A stretch of DNA of 64,000 nt from Strigops habroptila (GCF_004027225.2 NC_044283.2:34168207-34232206); one strand, 5' to 3'; counted from the first letter of the stretch, positions 1-14,100 are shown. Program-made: numbers and translations. Notes: generated from the sequence alone by a model not told the origin.

Positions 1-1480
1 GATAGCTAGCAATGCAAGGCTCCAAAAGTAAATGCTATGTAAAAAGGGATAAACCCCCAAAGGGCTCAGGGTTCGGTGACTATCTTCCTCTAAGGATCCC
101 TGTGCTGGAGCTTAGAAATGCTCTGAGCCCTTGTCTCAGGTGTAACGCTGCTGTGAGGGTACATCCCAAGTGCTGGGCCTGAAGATGGGAGATGGAAAAA
201 GCACACATGAAAAAAAAAAAAGGAAAGAAAAGAGGGCCTGCGCAAGCTATAGAGAGGAGCATTTAGTCCACTGGCAGGGAGGAAGCGTGAGGAACTTGAC
301 AGAGAAGGTGAATACAAGCATAGCCAGCTGAAGAGCCTGAGCAGCCTTGCTTGACTGCAGGCTCCCCCTCCATCCTCTTCCACCTGTCTTGAATGCCTCC
401 CTCCTACACAAAATCCCAGCACCCCTTTCCCTGGCACGGCATCTTCTTTCTTGAGCTGGAAGCCCCATGGGAGAAGGGCAGTACAGCATCTCTCCAGCCA
501 TATCCCAGGAGTGGTGACCTGCAGACACCTGCTCTGGCTCACAGGCACCTGCAGCCTGCATGAAGCTGTGCTAAAGGCAAGCCAGGATGCAAGGGGGTTT
601 TGCACAGGGGTACGTAAGTATCTGGGGCAAGGGAGGCTGAAAACCACCTTGCTGAGCTTGCATTAGCCTGGTGTTTGGCAAGAAGCGACTAGACACGCTG
701 GATGTGCAATTGGAAGCCTTGTAAAGAGCAAGCAGGGGTTCAGATTCCATGCTGGGGTAGTGGCCAGCTATTGCAACCTTCCTCAGGTGTAAATATCTGA
801 GAAGGGCTGTTCCCATGATGAGTGAGACAATGCCATGAACTTCTTTCATTTGGGAAAACCAAACACAATTCAAGTAAAGTGATTTAATATGTAATTATAG
901 TGTACAGCATGTGCTGGCATTGCATTAGAGGTATAGTTAAGCTCTTGCGGCTGGCAAGAGAAGAACCTGGTGGCGACTCATTACTAAAATATGATCAATT
1001 TTTAATTTTTAGTATGAAATATGGCACTGTCCAGCTCTTTAACATCTTAATAATATCAACACCCAGAAAATAAATGTACCATTTGCTCTGTCTAGTGCTG
1101 GATTTTTCTACTAGTGCATCAGGAGCTGGATTAGTCCCATGACAGCACGGAGCAAGTGGGGAAGACAGGGTGCTTTTCAGGGACTCAGATCCGTATAGAG
1201 GTGAGCTTGCTCCGCTGGTGCTCTGTGGTATGGCTGCACCATCAAAATGCTGGACCCCAACTCGCATTCTCCACCTCTCGAACTTTGCTTTGCCTTAATC
1301 TCAGCCTCCCTATCGCAAGCCACTGCCAGAAAGACATGATGTGCACGTCTGCATGCCTGAAGATGTAACGCTCTGTGTAAAGTGATCAGCTCCACTCGGT
1401 AAGAGCTCTGCCAGGCACAGCCCTGATGCAGGGCCCAGCTGCCGGCCACGGGGCTCAGATCCCACCACGCGAGGGGCCGC
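1..1480. other. 5' flank of ENPP6, no supported gene
   Basis: Mixed-composition DNA upstream of the ENPP6 promoter. Open frames on both strands are short, use no recognisable domain and have no convincing splice context. A short A-run lies near 208-221 and a CT-rich segment near 360-400. From human 4q35 gene order, recalled from memory, the next gene leftward would be IRF2, but nothing of it is visible here. Confidence 0.6.
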
Positions 1481-1486
1481 CGGCAC

Positions 1487-1592
1487 TGCTCCCTCCCTCC
1501 CTCCCTCTCTCTCTTCCTTCCTTCATTCCTCCCTCCTTCCTTTCATTTCTCCCTCCCATCTTTGCTCACCCTCCCACCCTCCCTCCCTGAGA
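1487..1592. repeat. Pyrimidine-rich low-complexity tract (CCTC/CTTC)n
   Basis: The + strand is almost purely C and T for about 100 bases, built from imperfect CCTC, CTTC and TTCC units. It lies about 260-360 bp upstream of the ENPP6 start codon. Such mirror-like homopyrimidine tracts near promoters can form non-B DNA. Any regulatory role here is inference. Confidence 0.75.
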
Positions 1593-1850
1593 GGCTCCAC
1601 TTATTTCTGTGCCGTATTACCCCATCGCTGTGAAGCGTCTTCTCTGCAGCCGGGAAGCATCCAACTCTTCCCTCCGCTCCAAGTTAATCATCTGCTTGTC
1701 ATTAACCTGTGCCCTCCCACTCAGCGCTGTAGCTTTAACACGGGAGGTAGCAAGCGGGAGAGAGGACAAGCAGTGCCAGGCCCGGCCCCGGAGCCGCTGC
1801 GGAGCCCTCGCTGTTGTCTGGTCTCGGTCCCGGTCCCGGTCCCGTCAGAC
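1593..1850 (+). promoter_or_regulatory. ENPP6: ENPP6 CpG-rich promoter/5' UTR region
   Basis: G+C and CpG density rise sharply from about 1740 and stay high through coding exon 1, as in vertebrate CpG-island promoters. Three tandem CGGTCC units (1825-1842) lie just before the start codon. No convincing TATA box was recognised and the transcription start cannot be placed from sequence. An in-frame GTG at 1773 opens the same frame upstream, but GTG is not a normal eukaryotic start and the signal peptide begins at the ATG at 1851. Confidence 0.55.
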
Positions 1851-2106
1851 ATGTGGAGCTGCCGCCTCCCCGCCGCCCTCCTGGCCGCTGCCCTCGCCTC
1901 CCTCCTGCCGCCCCCCGCTGCCTCCTCGGTCCCCCGCAAGCTCCTGGTGTTCCTGCTCGATGGCTTTCGCTTCGACTACATCGACGACAGCGAGCTGGAG
2001 GGGCTGCCGGGCTTTCGGGACATCGTGAACATGGGAGTGAAGGTGGATTACATGACGCCAGACTTCCCCAGCCTCTCCTACCCAAATTACTACACGCTGA
2101 TGACGG
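1851..2106 (+). CDS. ENPP6: ENPP6 exon 1: signal peptide and nucleophile motif
   Basis: The start is the ATG at 1851, with G at -3, which opens a hydrophobic Leu/Ala-rich signal peptide. This is followed by the [11 protein letters not shown] strand carrying metal ligand D37 and the [11 protein letters not shown] motif carrying the serine nucleophile S76. Most NPP paralogues have threonine there, and ENPP6 orthologues have serine. The exon encodes residues 1-85 and the first base of Gly86, and the donor is GTGAGT at 2107. The exon is very GC-rich compared with the rest of the gene. Confidence 0.96.
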
Positions 2107-5100
2107 GTGAGTACTTGCATTTCTGTGCTGTGATGCTCCTCAGAGCTCTCAGCTCGCTGTGACTTCTTCCTCCAAAGACAATGTAAAAATATCACAAGCT
2201 GTGCTTTTAGCTGGGAGTTTAAAAGCACTGTGGCATTACAGCTCAGTAGTGCTTGTCTAAAACCTGCTCTGAACTTGGAAACACCACGTGGAGCTGATTG
2301 TTGGAGTTTGGTTTTGCTCTCCCATGGTGCTGCTGTGTCCACCACCAGCAGCATGGCCATCCAGGGCTCTCTGGTGGGACCACTGATGGGGGCTGCTGCA
2401 CATGGAACATAAAAAGGAGTGGGAAAGGCATGAAAAAGTAATACAGAGCCTTTCCAGTTAACAAAAAGGCATGTAAACTGAGGGTGCCAAGATAGGAACT
2501 TGTATTCAGTCAGCAGGTCTGGTTTGGCAAGTTCAGTGTTAAATTTCTTTTTAAAACTACATAGACCTTCTGCTTTCACCGGTCCCTGTCTTAACTTTGC
2601 CCTAAGCCCTTGTATCTGCAATGATCTGAAACAGCCAAATAGAAAAACATTGAGGATTTTTGCTTTTCCTCCCCTGCAGTTTTTTTGAACACCCAGGAGA
2701 GGCTTTCAGAAAATGGAGAGCATAGTCATGGTTTTCATGGTGCTGATTTGCTTTTTATCTAATGGTGCTATCTGCTTTTTATCGCTGGCAGAGCAACACA
2801 TGGTTATAGTGACACTAGGAAAGTGCACAGAGTACAGCTGGGCCATTTTAATCAAAGACATCCTGGAAACAACAGTTAAGCAAAAACCAAACAAGTTTTC
2901 CTGGAGTTTCCAATTGGATTTTAATCTGGATAATAATTTATCTGGAATTATTTAACAAGCACAACCTTCCACCTAATGTGGAGGAGTGAGAAAATCCGTC
3001 CACTCCTAAGATATGTGGCATCTTCTGCTGTCCTTGGAACAATACAATGCCCAGCGGTCCATATACTGCTTGCTGGGAAAGCAAATAGATGCCATTGTAA
3101 GACAAAAATCTGACATCAGTTGTGCCCAGCTTGTTTTGAAACTGCTTAACCCCTTCCTCCCTCCCTCTCTCTCAAGAGAAATGCCTTTCTCTTGCTCATG
3201 TCTGAACAGAATCAAGTACAAAACCACCACAGGGATTTTTCATGACTTGGTGCAAATCCGTGAATGCAGAGCAAATGTCATGATTGAAAATAGAGATGTC
3301 ATTTCACCCCATACCATGTTCTTCACGTTTACTTAGGCAAACAGGTTTAACACTTCGTGTGTGCAAAAAAGCCTTTAGATGGAGTTGTTAAAGAGAAGAG
3401 GGAAAGTGACTGCTTTCACTCATTACCACATTTAACCATCACTCCTATTAAGTGTGTATACGTAGAATGAAGTCTGTAATCGGCCTTTCAAGGAGTTTTG
3501 AAAACATCCTGTTTTGTGCTCTCAAAGAAGGAGTTTTGGTTTAGATGATGAAACACCACTGCTGGACTTTTCACATTTTTAGGGTGTCAGAGTTTCCACA
3601 CCCCAGCTTGAGGCAATGAGACAATCTATGAGATCAAACTCAACTCCTCTTGCAAGTCTCCTGGCCTTCATGGTGAGGATCTCAATGCAAATACAACTTA
3701 ACTGCAAATAATGATTCACCTTCCTAACACGAGTCACAACAGTGTTAAACAGGTCAGGAACCAACTGAGGACCAAGTTTAGGTGATGAACTGTCCAAAGG
3801 AAGATCCAAGGCTGCACATGAGCACTTGGGGTGTTAGTGGACCCCGTGGCACTGTCTTGGCATGACAGCATAGTGGATCCCATGGCTGCACTGTTCTTAC
3901 CCCCAGTGCTGTAGTGCAGTCACCACAGAAAGGTGTCATGTTGTAGGTGGTGGTGGGGTTAGGTGCATGGGGCACACAGTAGACATAGCATTAGCTGTGT
4001 TCAGCCTGTGCATGTTTGATTTGCAAAGCTGGGACAGCTTTTGGAGAAAACGCAGCATGGCAGCGTGACATGAGCATCGTGCCGTGGTGACCTGCTTGTC
4101 CCTAAGTTACCATCTCCCTGTTGCTGCTGTATGGGCGTGGGAACGCTTAACATCACATCTCACCAGTCATGCATCTCTTCTGTGGGACACACACACAGAG
4201 ACATGACTGTAACTGCTTTCACTTCTATTTGCAACTGGGATGTGTGGGATTTGCACGTTGCCAGTTTCTTGTGGGAAATCAGTGACTACAAGCTATTCTT
4301 CATGTCTTGTCCTACACTGCTGCTTAAACAGCTGTTAAGAAACTCAAGTTTTAACCTCCAAATTGCAGTATTTTAGCATTTGTGAATGCAGTTTCATAGT
4401 ATATTGGCTTTTTTTTCAGCTAAATCAGCTTAACAAATATCTGGCCGCATGTGCACATTCCCACCTCTGTCTTTTTCATTATATCCCACCACTTTTTCAG
4501 ATAAACACTCCCATCCGTTCTTTTTCTGCTCATTCACAAGGTATTGTGGCACCACATCCATTCAGGAGTGTACATGGCTGCACACGCTAGGACAGAGGAC
4601 TCTGCTCCTCAGACATGGCTGCACACACTAGGACAGATGGTGCCAAACTGCACCCATCAGCCTTGCCAGAATGTAGCTTTCCTCTGCAAGGGGCAGCTAG
4701 CAAGCAGTAGCACGCAGTGCAGCTGCCCAGTTATCTGCCAGATCTTCTAGCCAATCTATTTTACTTTACTGATGGTTTAAAGAGAGCAGCCTATAATATT
4801 TAATATTCATGAGAAATAGCAAGTTCACCGAGATTTTCAAAGCTATAACCAAATAGATGCAACCATAGCTGATGACCAAGAGACATGTATCTAAAAACAA
4901 CTCACTGATGTATGCTAATGTGAAGCATACCCTGTTTTGCAGAGACTAGGTGCTAGGTGACACTCAGGCACAGTGGGAGGAATAGGGCCCAACCTAGGTG
5001 TTGTTTACCTGTTGTTACTGGATAAATTTTGGAGGGGAAGCGAGAGGAGGGAGGTGACTTGCCTGTGGTCACGCAGTGCTGCAGGGCCATGGCGTGGCTC

Positions 5101-8100
5101 TCCATAGGTCACCCTCCTACCTGAACTCGCCACTACTGTCAACCAATGAGAAGATATTTGCCAGAGCTTCCCTGACTGATACAAAAAGCCTCAGCCCAAA
5201 GCCTGGGGCCTGCCCTTGGGCCTTCGTCTACATCTACAGTAGTTATAAGTAAACTGAGAGCATAGAAACAAGACAAATGCTAATGGTTTGGCTTCTTCAT
5301 TTAAAGTCACCAGTGATTCAGAGCTTAGGGAGAAGCTCCAGTCCCCCTGCAAGCCAGGGCATGCATCATGACCTGCTATTTGCTTGAAGAAGCACCAAAC
5401 AAGAGTAAAGTTGCTGCTGGAGCAAAGGGTTCTTGCTGGTGTGCAACTGGAGATTTTGTTCTGTTACAAAGATCTGGTGGTGTGCAAGGTAGACCAAGGA
5501 TGCACAGGCTTAAAATCCAACTCTTTGAAAAGCAGTCTTCTCTAACAACCTCTTTCATGCCATGTTTCACAGTTTCAGCTTCCACAGTGGCATAAGGACT
5601 GATTCTTGGGTGGTTGGGTTGTTTTCTGAGCTGTTAAACTGAATCCTACCTGCTGTCCTAGCTTTCTGTGCTCCAGTTATGATATTGCAGTTGTTGACCT
5701 GAAAGGCATGATATAAAGTGGTGAATTAGGTAAAAGGAGCTGTTGCTGCTGACACATGTATTTGAGAGAACTTCGTGGGGCTTGACATGAGCTTGGCAAG
5801 CGAGGGAAGCAGGAGTTCAAATACATGTATCCCAAAAGGCTCATATAATCACACCATGTGCTGTTTGTTTTGCACAGAAAGGAATTAAGACCACAAGCCA
5901 CCTCGGGCTTTTGTCCTGTGGGGAGCTTTTAATTTTCCCTTTCCCTGTCATGGCCTGGCTCTGCAGGGAGCTCTCACACCAAGCTCAATGGAAAGTCTGA
6001 GGTCCCCCCCGTAAACGCTACAAATGCAAGTTATTGCTTCAGAGCCCTTCATGCAATGTCTCTCAAGAAAAGCTGCTCATGCTGAGGGGTTTGGGTCTTC
6101 CTCGCCTGCCAACCCATGGGCATTGGGGGAGTGCTGGGGTACCCCCTGCACCCCAGCTCCCCTGAAGTCCCCCCACTCAGGGTATGCAGGGGCCTCTCAC
6201 ATTTCCAGCCCCGGCCAGCATAAACACAAGTGGACAGTATCACATTTGAGCTGGAAACCCAGGAGGATTTATTTTCCAAGATCCTAACAACAGATGAAGT
6301 CTTTCCTGGCAGGTCCTCCACGAGGACATGCCAACCACCTGGTCAGCTGTATTTCTCTTGGCCTCCATGGGAAGAAGAGGGAGTCCCTGCTCCCAGCGGT
6401 GGGTGGGGAGCTGCTCAGAGAGGAGCCAGCTAGGGGCCTCCATGTCCCTCTTTGGACAGGAGCTGATCTTAAATACTTGGCAGAGAGGCTGTGAGGTCCC
6501 ATGAAGCTTGTGGAATGGAGGAGGAGGTTGAACTGAGGATGTTTCAGCCTCCTGCAACCAAGGTGAGGACTGTAGTCTTCGCATGGCTGTCTCACATTAG
6601 CTGTAACTCAGGGACAGCATGTTTTAAAGACAGGTCGTCTTTAAATACGGAATGGAGCATGGTGTTTTCCTAGCTGCTGCAGCTCAGCCCTGCGTGTGCC
6701 ATCACCTTCTCCTCTGCATAGCAGGAGGGAGACAGGCAACTGGGCACAGGTCCCGGGGATGGGTGGCAGTCAAGGTCTACTCTGCCAGACTGAAGGTTTT
6801 ACCCATCTTCTGTCTTTCTGTCGTCCTTCCTCCACTCCTCACTCTCAATGTTGCCATACTTGACTGCTGGGGGGCTTTGGTAGATGATGTTGGGGTCTGA
6901 TAAATAGCTAGTCTGCTTCTGCTTTCCCCTGAGCACAGCAAATCTCCACATATGCCACACCCCGTTTATTCCATGTTTTCTGGGAGCAAATGTCCTTTGG
7001 GCTTCTACCCCTGGAGTCCGCTGGGCTCTGGCCGATGTGCACATGTACTGGTACATTTACTGTTTGCTGTGAGAGGTCTCCTGGTTCGCAGCACAGCATC
7101 TTCACTCTCTGTCCACCTGCTACCCACAGGAAGCCCAGCCTAGTGATGGCTCTTTTGGATGCTTCTTTTCAACTGCCAAGTTAACAGTATCCAGGATCCA
7201 GCCTGGTTCAGGAAAGGATGCTGATAGTTTCTGTTCAGCAGTTAAGCAAGTTTTAATTACATAAATAATACCTGCATTTTGTCTGGGGCATAAAAAATGG
7301 AGGGATAGCAGTACAACAGGGAAACTTATTATCCGTACACATTGTGTACACATGTACACGAACTGAAACTATCTCAATTTCACTGTCCAAGCTGAGAAAA
7401 AAGCCAGAAGGAGACAGAGAGCATAATGAGTGATGAGGGAATAGGATTTATTTCTTTTTGCTCCTCTTCTAACCACCACAGATGCCAGCAGCAGCAAAGC
7501 TTTAAAAGATTCTGTTTGTGACATACGGTTTTAAAATCAGTAGTCTCTTCTTCTTGGATTCATTTCTGAAATGAAAAGAACATGAAGAACAGGAACCAAC
7601 AGAACATGAAGAAGTCTGCGCTAATACTGGCAGGGAAGGGGTACTGTCCTATCAAGGACAGGCTGGAGAAGAGAGTGGGAACTGGGAGGGTTTTTCATTT
7701 TCACATTCTTCATCTCACTTTGTTTACTCACCGCCTGCAGAAAGGCTGCAATGCCAAGTGCCAAGATTTTCCTCTTTCACACATACACAAAATGCTGTAA
7801 AAATCTGTGTTTGCTTTCTACCAGTTAAAAAAATGGAAACACTTTCAAAGTGGAGAACAGAAAGTTTTCTCTAACACAAGTTCATCTGCTACGAATTGAA
7901 GCCCAGCATTTTTTCCTTCTTACTAGCTACAACCTCACAGCTCATAACTAGCATACCTGCTACCAGCTATTAGGGGCAATAAGTGGACATTCACATATCA
8001 AGGTATTTCTCTGCCCAGAGCTGAAGTCACAGCTGATGAACAGAAAACTGCCAGAGGCTTGTACCCTCTCTAATGGTGCAGAGAGCAGCTGTGCCCATCG

Positions 8101-11100
8101 TTTTGTTCAGGCCTTCTATAGTGCTTGTAGCTGCACTGCCCTCGAGCTGTACCCAGCTGTGGGCAGTCTGGGGTCCCAGCATGGCCCCTCGGCCCACCGC
8201 TGCCACTCGATTCAGTAGACCCACTAACAGCCGTGAGCACGTGCTCTTCAGGGACATAAGACCTGCTTTCCTGCATAAGCAAGCATCTGCAAAGCCTAAG
8301 GTGGATGCTTGGGAAACAATCTTTGTGCACCCCAGCCCCATTCTGAAAGCACTGAATTAAGAGTTTCATGCTCTTTAAATGAATCTCCCTCATGAAAAAA
8401 AGTAAAGTATAGTGTATAGCAGAGATTTTTTCTGTGTCTTTTGATGTGATCCTACTTGGATACAGTGTCTTGCCTGACACAGGCTAAAGTGTTTCTGCTT
8501 TGGATCTGTGTGTTATTGGAGGTCATAAAAATTGTTAAGACTTTGCCAGCAAGCTCTTCTGGGAACATAAATTGTCCATGCACGTCTTGCAAGTACTGTT
8601 TTGCTTGGGGTGCTGCAGATGGCAGGGCCACTTTGCCCAGACCAGCACTCCCTCCTGAATTCTCATGAGCCCTAATCTTCTCCAGGCCACTTAAGGATGA
8701 GCACATGGGTTTTGGTGGGGTTTTTTTCCTTTCTTTTCAAAGAAGGGCAGATGAGACCCAGCAGGATGAGAGCAGATCAGGGCATATACCAAAGCATGCA
8801 GAGCTGGGCTTTTCAGGATGCTCTGCTCGCAGCAGGCTGGGCTCAGTCCTTGGGGATGGCAGCAGCATCATACCTGCTCTGAAGTGAGAATACGGTGCTG
8901 GTGACTTTAAAGTCCTGCTCTCTTCCTCCTCGTGGCAGGCAGCGTGAGCAGAGCATTTCCCAGGGCAAGTCATCCAGCAGGTCTCGAGGGGGTTTAGAAG
9001 TGGGGTGAGGAGCTGACAAATGAGCCAGACTGGGTCAGCATTTAGGTGACTCTTCAAGGGAATAACAGAGGAGAGATGTGGGGAGGGGAAGAAGGGGAGA
9101 GAGGGAACTGCATGTCTCACTTGGGCTGTTAAAACCTACCTACCTTAGTGTGCGCAGTGGTTTGTGTGGAGGAACTTAACCCTTCCACAGCCCGTATGTT
9201 CATCACCAGGTGGATACCACGTGGGTACCTTTGCTGTGTTGGCTAATACACACTGATAAATCTGATTTGCTCAGCGCAGAGGTGGTTTGCCTCTGTTTTG
9301 TTGCCTGATGCACCAGGTGTAGCATTGAGCGTGCAGCCTCTCTTTGAAAAAAAAAATCATTGAGTGTCTTAGAGTATTTTCTCATGTAGATTTAGACACG
9401 GGTGGTCCCTGTATGATACATCGTCCCTCCCAGTGATCCTAAAAGCTGTCCCTGCAGTCAGTGAAAGACCACCAAAGAAAGAAGAGGTCATTCTGGTAGC
9501 AAATGCTACAGGAGCACCCACTCTGGTTTCCAAATCTCGCGTATGGTCAATGTAGGGTGCATAGCACTTAGCATTGCACTGCTGCTGTTGTGGGTGGCCA
9601 AATGGCTGCACGGTTTGTTGAGGTTTTTTGCTGGTTTGGGCGGTTTTTCTTATTTCATCTTTGTCTTACATAGATTGATTTGAATGCTGACAAAAGTGCC
9701 TGGAGACATGGGAATGTGCTTTGGACAAAGGCAATGCTGCAAGAAGTGTAGTGTCCAAGTAAGCTGTAGCATGCAGACTTGCAAATGCTTTTGCTGCCTC
9801 TCTTCCACAAGGATACAGCAGTTACATATTCCAGGGAACTATACCCTCTTTGTTTTCCTCAGTTGCTTGAGGAAGGGGTGCTTTTTACTACAGTTGCAGA
9901 GAGTTTAAATGATGACATCTGTATGCTGAAATTGCTTTTTGCCCTGTTTCTACTTTTGAAACTCTTGATGTTTGATTACAGAGGAAAGCTGCAGTAATGG
10001 AAGCAATAATAAATTCAGCGTGTTATGGTGACTGTGTAACACCATGTTGCTATTTTGGTAATCATTAAAAAGGAGATCACCAAAGGTCATTTTCTCAGGC
10101 TGGAGAAAATAAGTTGCAACAAGGGATGTAAAGAACTGGAGTTGTACAGGTGTCCCAAAAGAAATCTGCTAAGCGACCTTAATTCTGTGTCTGAGTGTCT
10201 CCGGGGGGCAGAAATGCCAGCTATTGCAGAGCATTTTAATCTAGTGAGCAAGACACAGAATAGCCATGGTTGAAGATTAACAAAGGTCAAAAATAGAGTT
10301 AGAGACCAGGCATACGTTTTGTACAGTGTTACTGATGATAAACACTGGGATGAGCAACCCAAGGAAGAGGTTGATCTGATTATCAGTGTCTTCCAAGGAG
10401 GTCCAGGGTCTTTCTGGGACAGAGTCTTCAGACAAGCAGACGCGAATGGCTCCAGGCAGCATTAAATGGTCATGTCTTTTGGTCTGTCTGCTCATCTGGT
10501 CTTCCCTTCTGGCCCTGTGAACCAGAGATGTCTGCAATGAAATCTGGTGCCTTATCGTCTTCTGTAAAGAAGAGATCTTCTTTAGTATAAAAAATAGAAA
10601 GTTGGAGACCATAGAAGAATGAACTTGTGTGATGTGAAGATCAGAAGAATACTATCCTCTGTAATAGTGCACACAGTTCATTAAACATCCCAACAACACT
10701 GCAGTCTCTGTTCTGTTCCTTAAAGATGTGGGCAAACTGACAGCAGACCTTAGATCCTATAGGGAACTCACATCGGGAGCAGCTAGAGCTTGTTGTTCTA
10801 TATGAAGAGTACACTGTACATCATACAAAGACATGACCTAACAGCTTCAGCATTGACCTGAAGGTTTCCCAGGATGGCACCAGTTGCCTGCCTGTAGTTT
10901 AGCAGGTTGATACATGCTCAGGAATACATGGACTTCAAGAAGCTGAAGAGATGGGGTTGCCCTCTAAGTAGGAAGACTGCATTTTTGATGCACTGTAAAG
11001 GCTTCCTTCCATCTCTTTTGAGACTTACGGTGAAGAAGGCACATGACGGGCTAAAGAGGACAGATTACTGCCCATTCAATCCACCAGTTCTCCTATATTA

Positions 11101-14100
11101 AGCCTGTTTGGTTTAATATGGTAAATAGTGACTGCCACAACTTGAGACTGCTTTTGTCCACTGGGGAGAAGGAAATGTTTTGCAACATTGAAATACCTCG
11201 TAGTAGGGAAGGAGAGTTCAAAATCCATTTTGAGGTCATGTGTACCCAAAGTATACAGAGTCCTCTGCTCAAAATGACGCCTTTTTAAGACAAGCATACC
11301 AAGGTTATTTCAGTTCTGATCACCATGCTCAGTCTCACAATAATCAAAGCCTGTTATCTGAATCCTTGCAGTATCATGACTCAGCAGCTAATGATGACAG
11401 TGTCTCACACATGGATCAGTGGTTGCTTTTTAAGATATGGAAATCATGAACTCCTCTTACAACTCAATCTTCAACATTTCTTTTCCTATTTTTGTTAATT
11501 CACCTGAAGATTAGCTCTTAAAATACAGAATTTCTCTTCTGACAATGACGAGAAGTGAAAGACATCTCTCGGCTATTATGTACTAGTTTCTTGTAATATA
11601 AAGTTGCAAAAGGGCCTCCATGATGCACTAAGAGGGCTGAAAATGTCTGATGAAATATTTGCTGTCCCCACAAGCAAGAACAAAGTGTGTTCATTTAAAA
11701 CAAACAAAACCAATAAAAGATAATAATAACAAAATAAAAGTAGCATATAAATGTTTTAGCCTAGTTTTTGCTTGTTTGTGGAAAATCAGCTTTTCAACTG
11801 ATTTGCCGATGATCCAATTGTAGCAGTGGTGACATCCTTCTGCTGGAGAACACCAATCTGATTGTGCTGTCTTTTTCTCCACTCCCAAAGGTCGCCACTG
11901 TGAGGTCCATCAGATGATTGGAAACTACATGTGGGACCAAAAGGCAAATGTATCTTTTGACATTGGTGTGAATAAAGAAAGCCTGCTGCCTCTCTGGTGG
12001 AATGGATCGGAGCCTTTGTGGGTCACAATGATGAAAGAAAAGAAGAACGTTTCCATGTACTATTGGCCAGGTTAGTATGTCAAAAATTGCTACCATCTTA
12101 ACAGTGCATGTTTATATCTAAGCACTCCACACACTGCAGGATGGCTTTTTAATACAGTTCTGATATACAGACAAGAATTACGAGTGCTTTACTAACCACT
12201 CATATAAATGAATTGTCTTTTCTTAGGCTGTGACAATTTGCATGTGCTTAGAAAGGAAAAAACTGAAGTGTCTCTGGAGAAGGAGAGATACTGAGTTGCT
12301 GGAGTGGGTCCAGAGAAGGGCAATGAAGCTGGTGAAGGGTCTGGAGAAGTCCTATGAGGAATGGCTGAGGGAACTGGAGTTGTTTACTATAGAGAAGAGA
12401 AGGCTCAGGGGGGACCTTATCACTCTCTACAACTACCTCAAAGGAGGTTGTAGTGAGGTGGGGGTTGGTCTCTTCTCCCAAGTAACAAGCGATAGGACAA
12501 GAGGTAACGGCCTCAAGCTGGACCAGGGGATGTTTAGACTGCATATGAGGAACAATTTCTTCACAGAGATGGTGATCAGGCATTGGAACAGGCTGCCCAG
12601 GGGAGTGGTAGAGTCCTGAAAGTCCCTGGAAGTGTTCAAAAACTGTGTAGATGCGGCTCTCAGTGACATGGTTTAGCAGTGGTCTTGGCAGTCCTGGGCT
12701 AAAGGTTGGACTTGATCTTAAAGGTCTTTTCCAACCTACACGATTCTGTGATTCTATGATTACCTTCAGAGGGGCCGGCTTGCAGAGCATCCCCTCCTCC
12801 ACCGTTCATCATGTAGAACATACCCTCCTTCATCATTACTCAGCTGAGGTCCCAGTTGCTCTGTGTCTGATCTATTAATTTAGAGGGACTTGGCCTTTCC
12901 ATTCCTCATTTGTTGGATATTGGACCACTGAAATCCCTAGGAATGTGTAATAACAAGTCTTTTTTAACAAATAGGAGTATATCCTTGGGACCCACATGGT
13001 AATAAATGTGGCAGCTGTGCAGCCAGACCAAATCCCTTGCAACGTACCCAGCTTCTCAACTTTTTGACCTTTTAACTCTGCTACCTAAGCAGTATGCAAA
13101 TATCCTCATATGTGCAACTGCAGGCTATAGGAACACATGTTGGAAGAGCTGTACTGAACACAGCCAGTGTCAGCGCATAAGGCAGCAGCAGCTGACTCGC
13201 GCCACAGGCTCCTGGCCAACTCATCTCCACATCCCAACGCATGTGTGCCTGGTCACGGTCTTTCCATGCAATGTGGTTAATAGCATCCCACAAAAAAGGC
13301 CACAGTTCTCAGGACAGGGAAGAAATAGCAAACCAAGATGAAAAACACTAAAAGGTCATCCAGAGTGTTTCTACAGGACTGAAAAGCAAAAAGATCTGAG
13401 GGTAACACTATGGTCTTGTGGACTCAAACGCAGTCTAAAAGACTGAAGATGCAGACTAGATACAGAATGATAAAGTCATGGTGTGGTATGGTTTGGTTTG
13501 GAAGGGACCTTAAAGATCATCTAGTTCCAACCCCTCTGCCACAGGCAGGGACACCTTCCATTAGACCAGGCTGTGCAAAGTCCCATGGCACCTGGCCTTG
13601 AACACTTCCAAGAATAGGGCAGCCACAACTTCTCTGGGCAACCTGTTCCACTGTCTCACCACCCTCACAGTTAAGAATTTCTTCCTAATATCTAATCTAA
13701 ATCTCCCCTCTTTCAGTTTAAAGCCATTCCCCCTTGTCCTAACAATACATGCCCTTGTAAAAAGTCCCTCTCCAGATTTCTTGTAGGCCCCCTTTAGGCA
13801 CTGGAAGCTGCTCTAAGGTCTCCCCAGAGCCTTCTCTTTCCAGGCTGAACAAGCCCAACTCTCTCAGCCTGTCTCCATAGGAGAGGTGCTTCAGCCCTCT
13901 GTTCATCTTCGTGGCCCTCCTCCAGACTCGCTCAAGCAGCTCCACATCCCTCTTGTGCAGAAGAAGAGGTATGTGGTACTGTGGGTTATTTCCCAAAGTA
14001 TGACATATATCAATGACAAGCACACTTCTGTCTTCCAAAACTTGCTCTGCCGCTGCGCTTCTTGGCCAGTGATGCATGAAAAGCGCTCTCGTGCCATCCC

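Noticed and set aside
90-647. 185-codon minus-strand open frame in the ENPP6 5' flank
   Set aside because: Low-complexity Phe/Ser/Pro composition, no domain and no splice context. Lengths like this are expected several times by chance in 64 kb of six-frame sequence.
1773-1850. In-frame upstream extension of ENPP6 exon 1
   Set aside because: It starts at GTG, crosses the CGGTCC repeat and would place Arg/Pro-rich residues before a clear signal peptide. The ATG at 1851 fits the family.
1845-2621. 258-codon minus-strand frame over ENPP6 exon 1
   Set aside because: Antisense shadow of a CpG-rich coding exon, in which stop codons are rare. No independent evidence.
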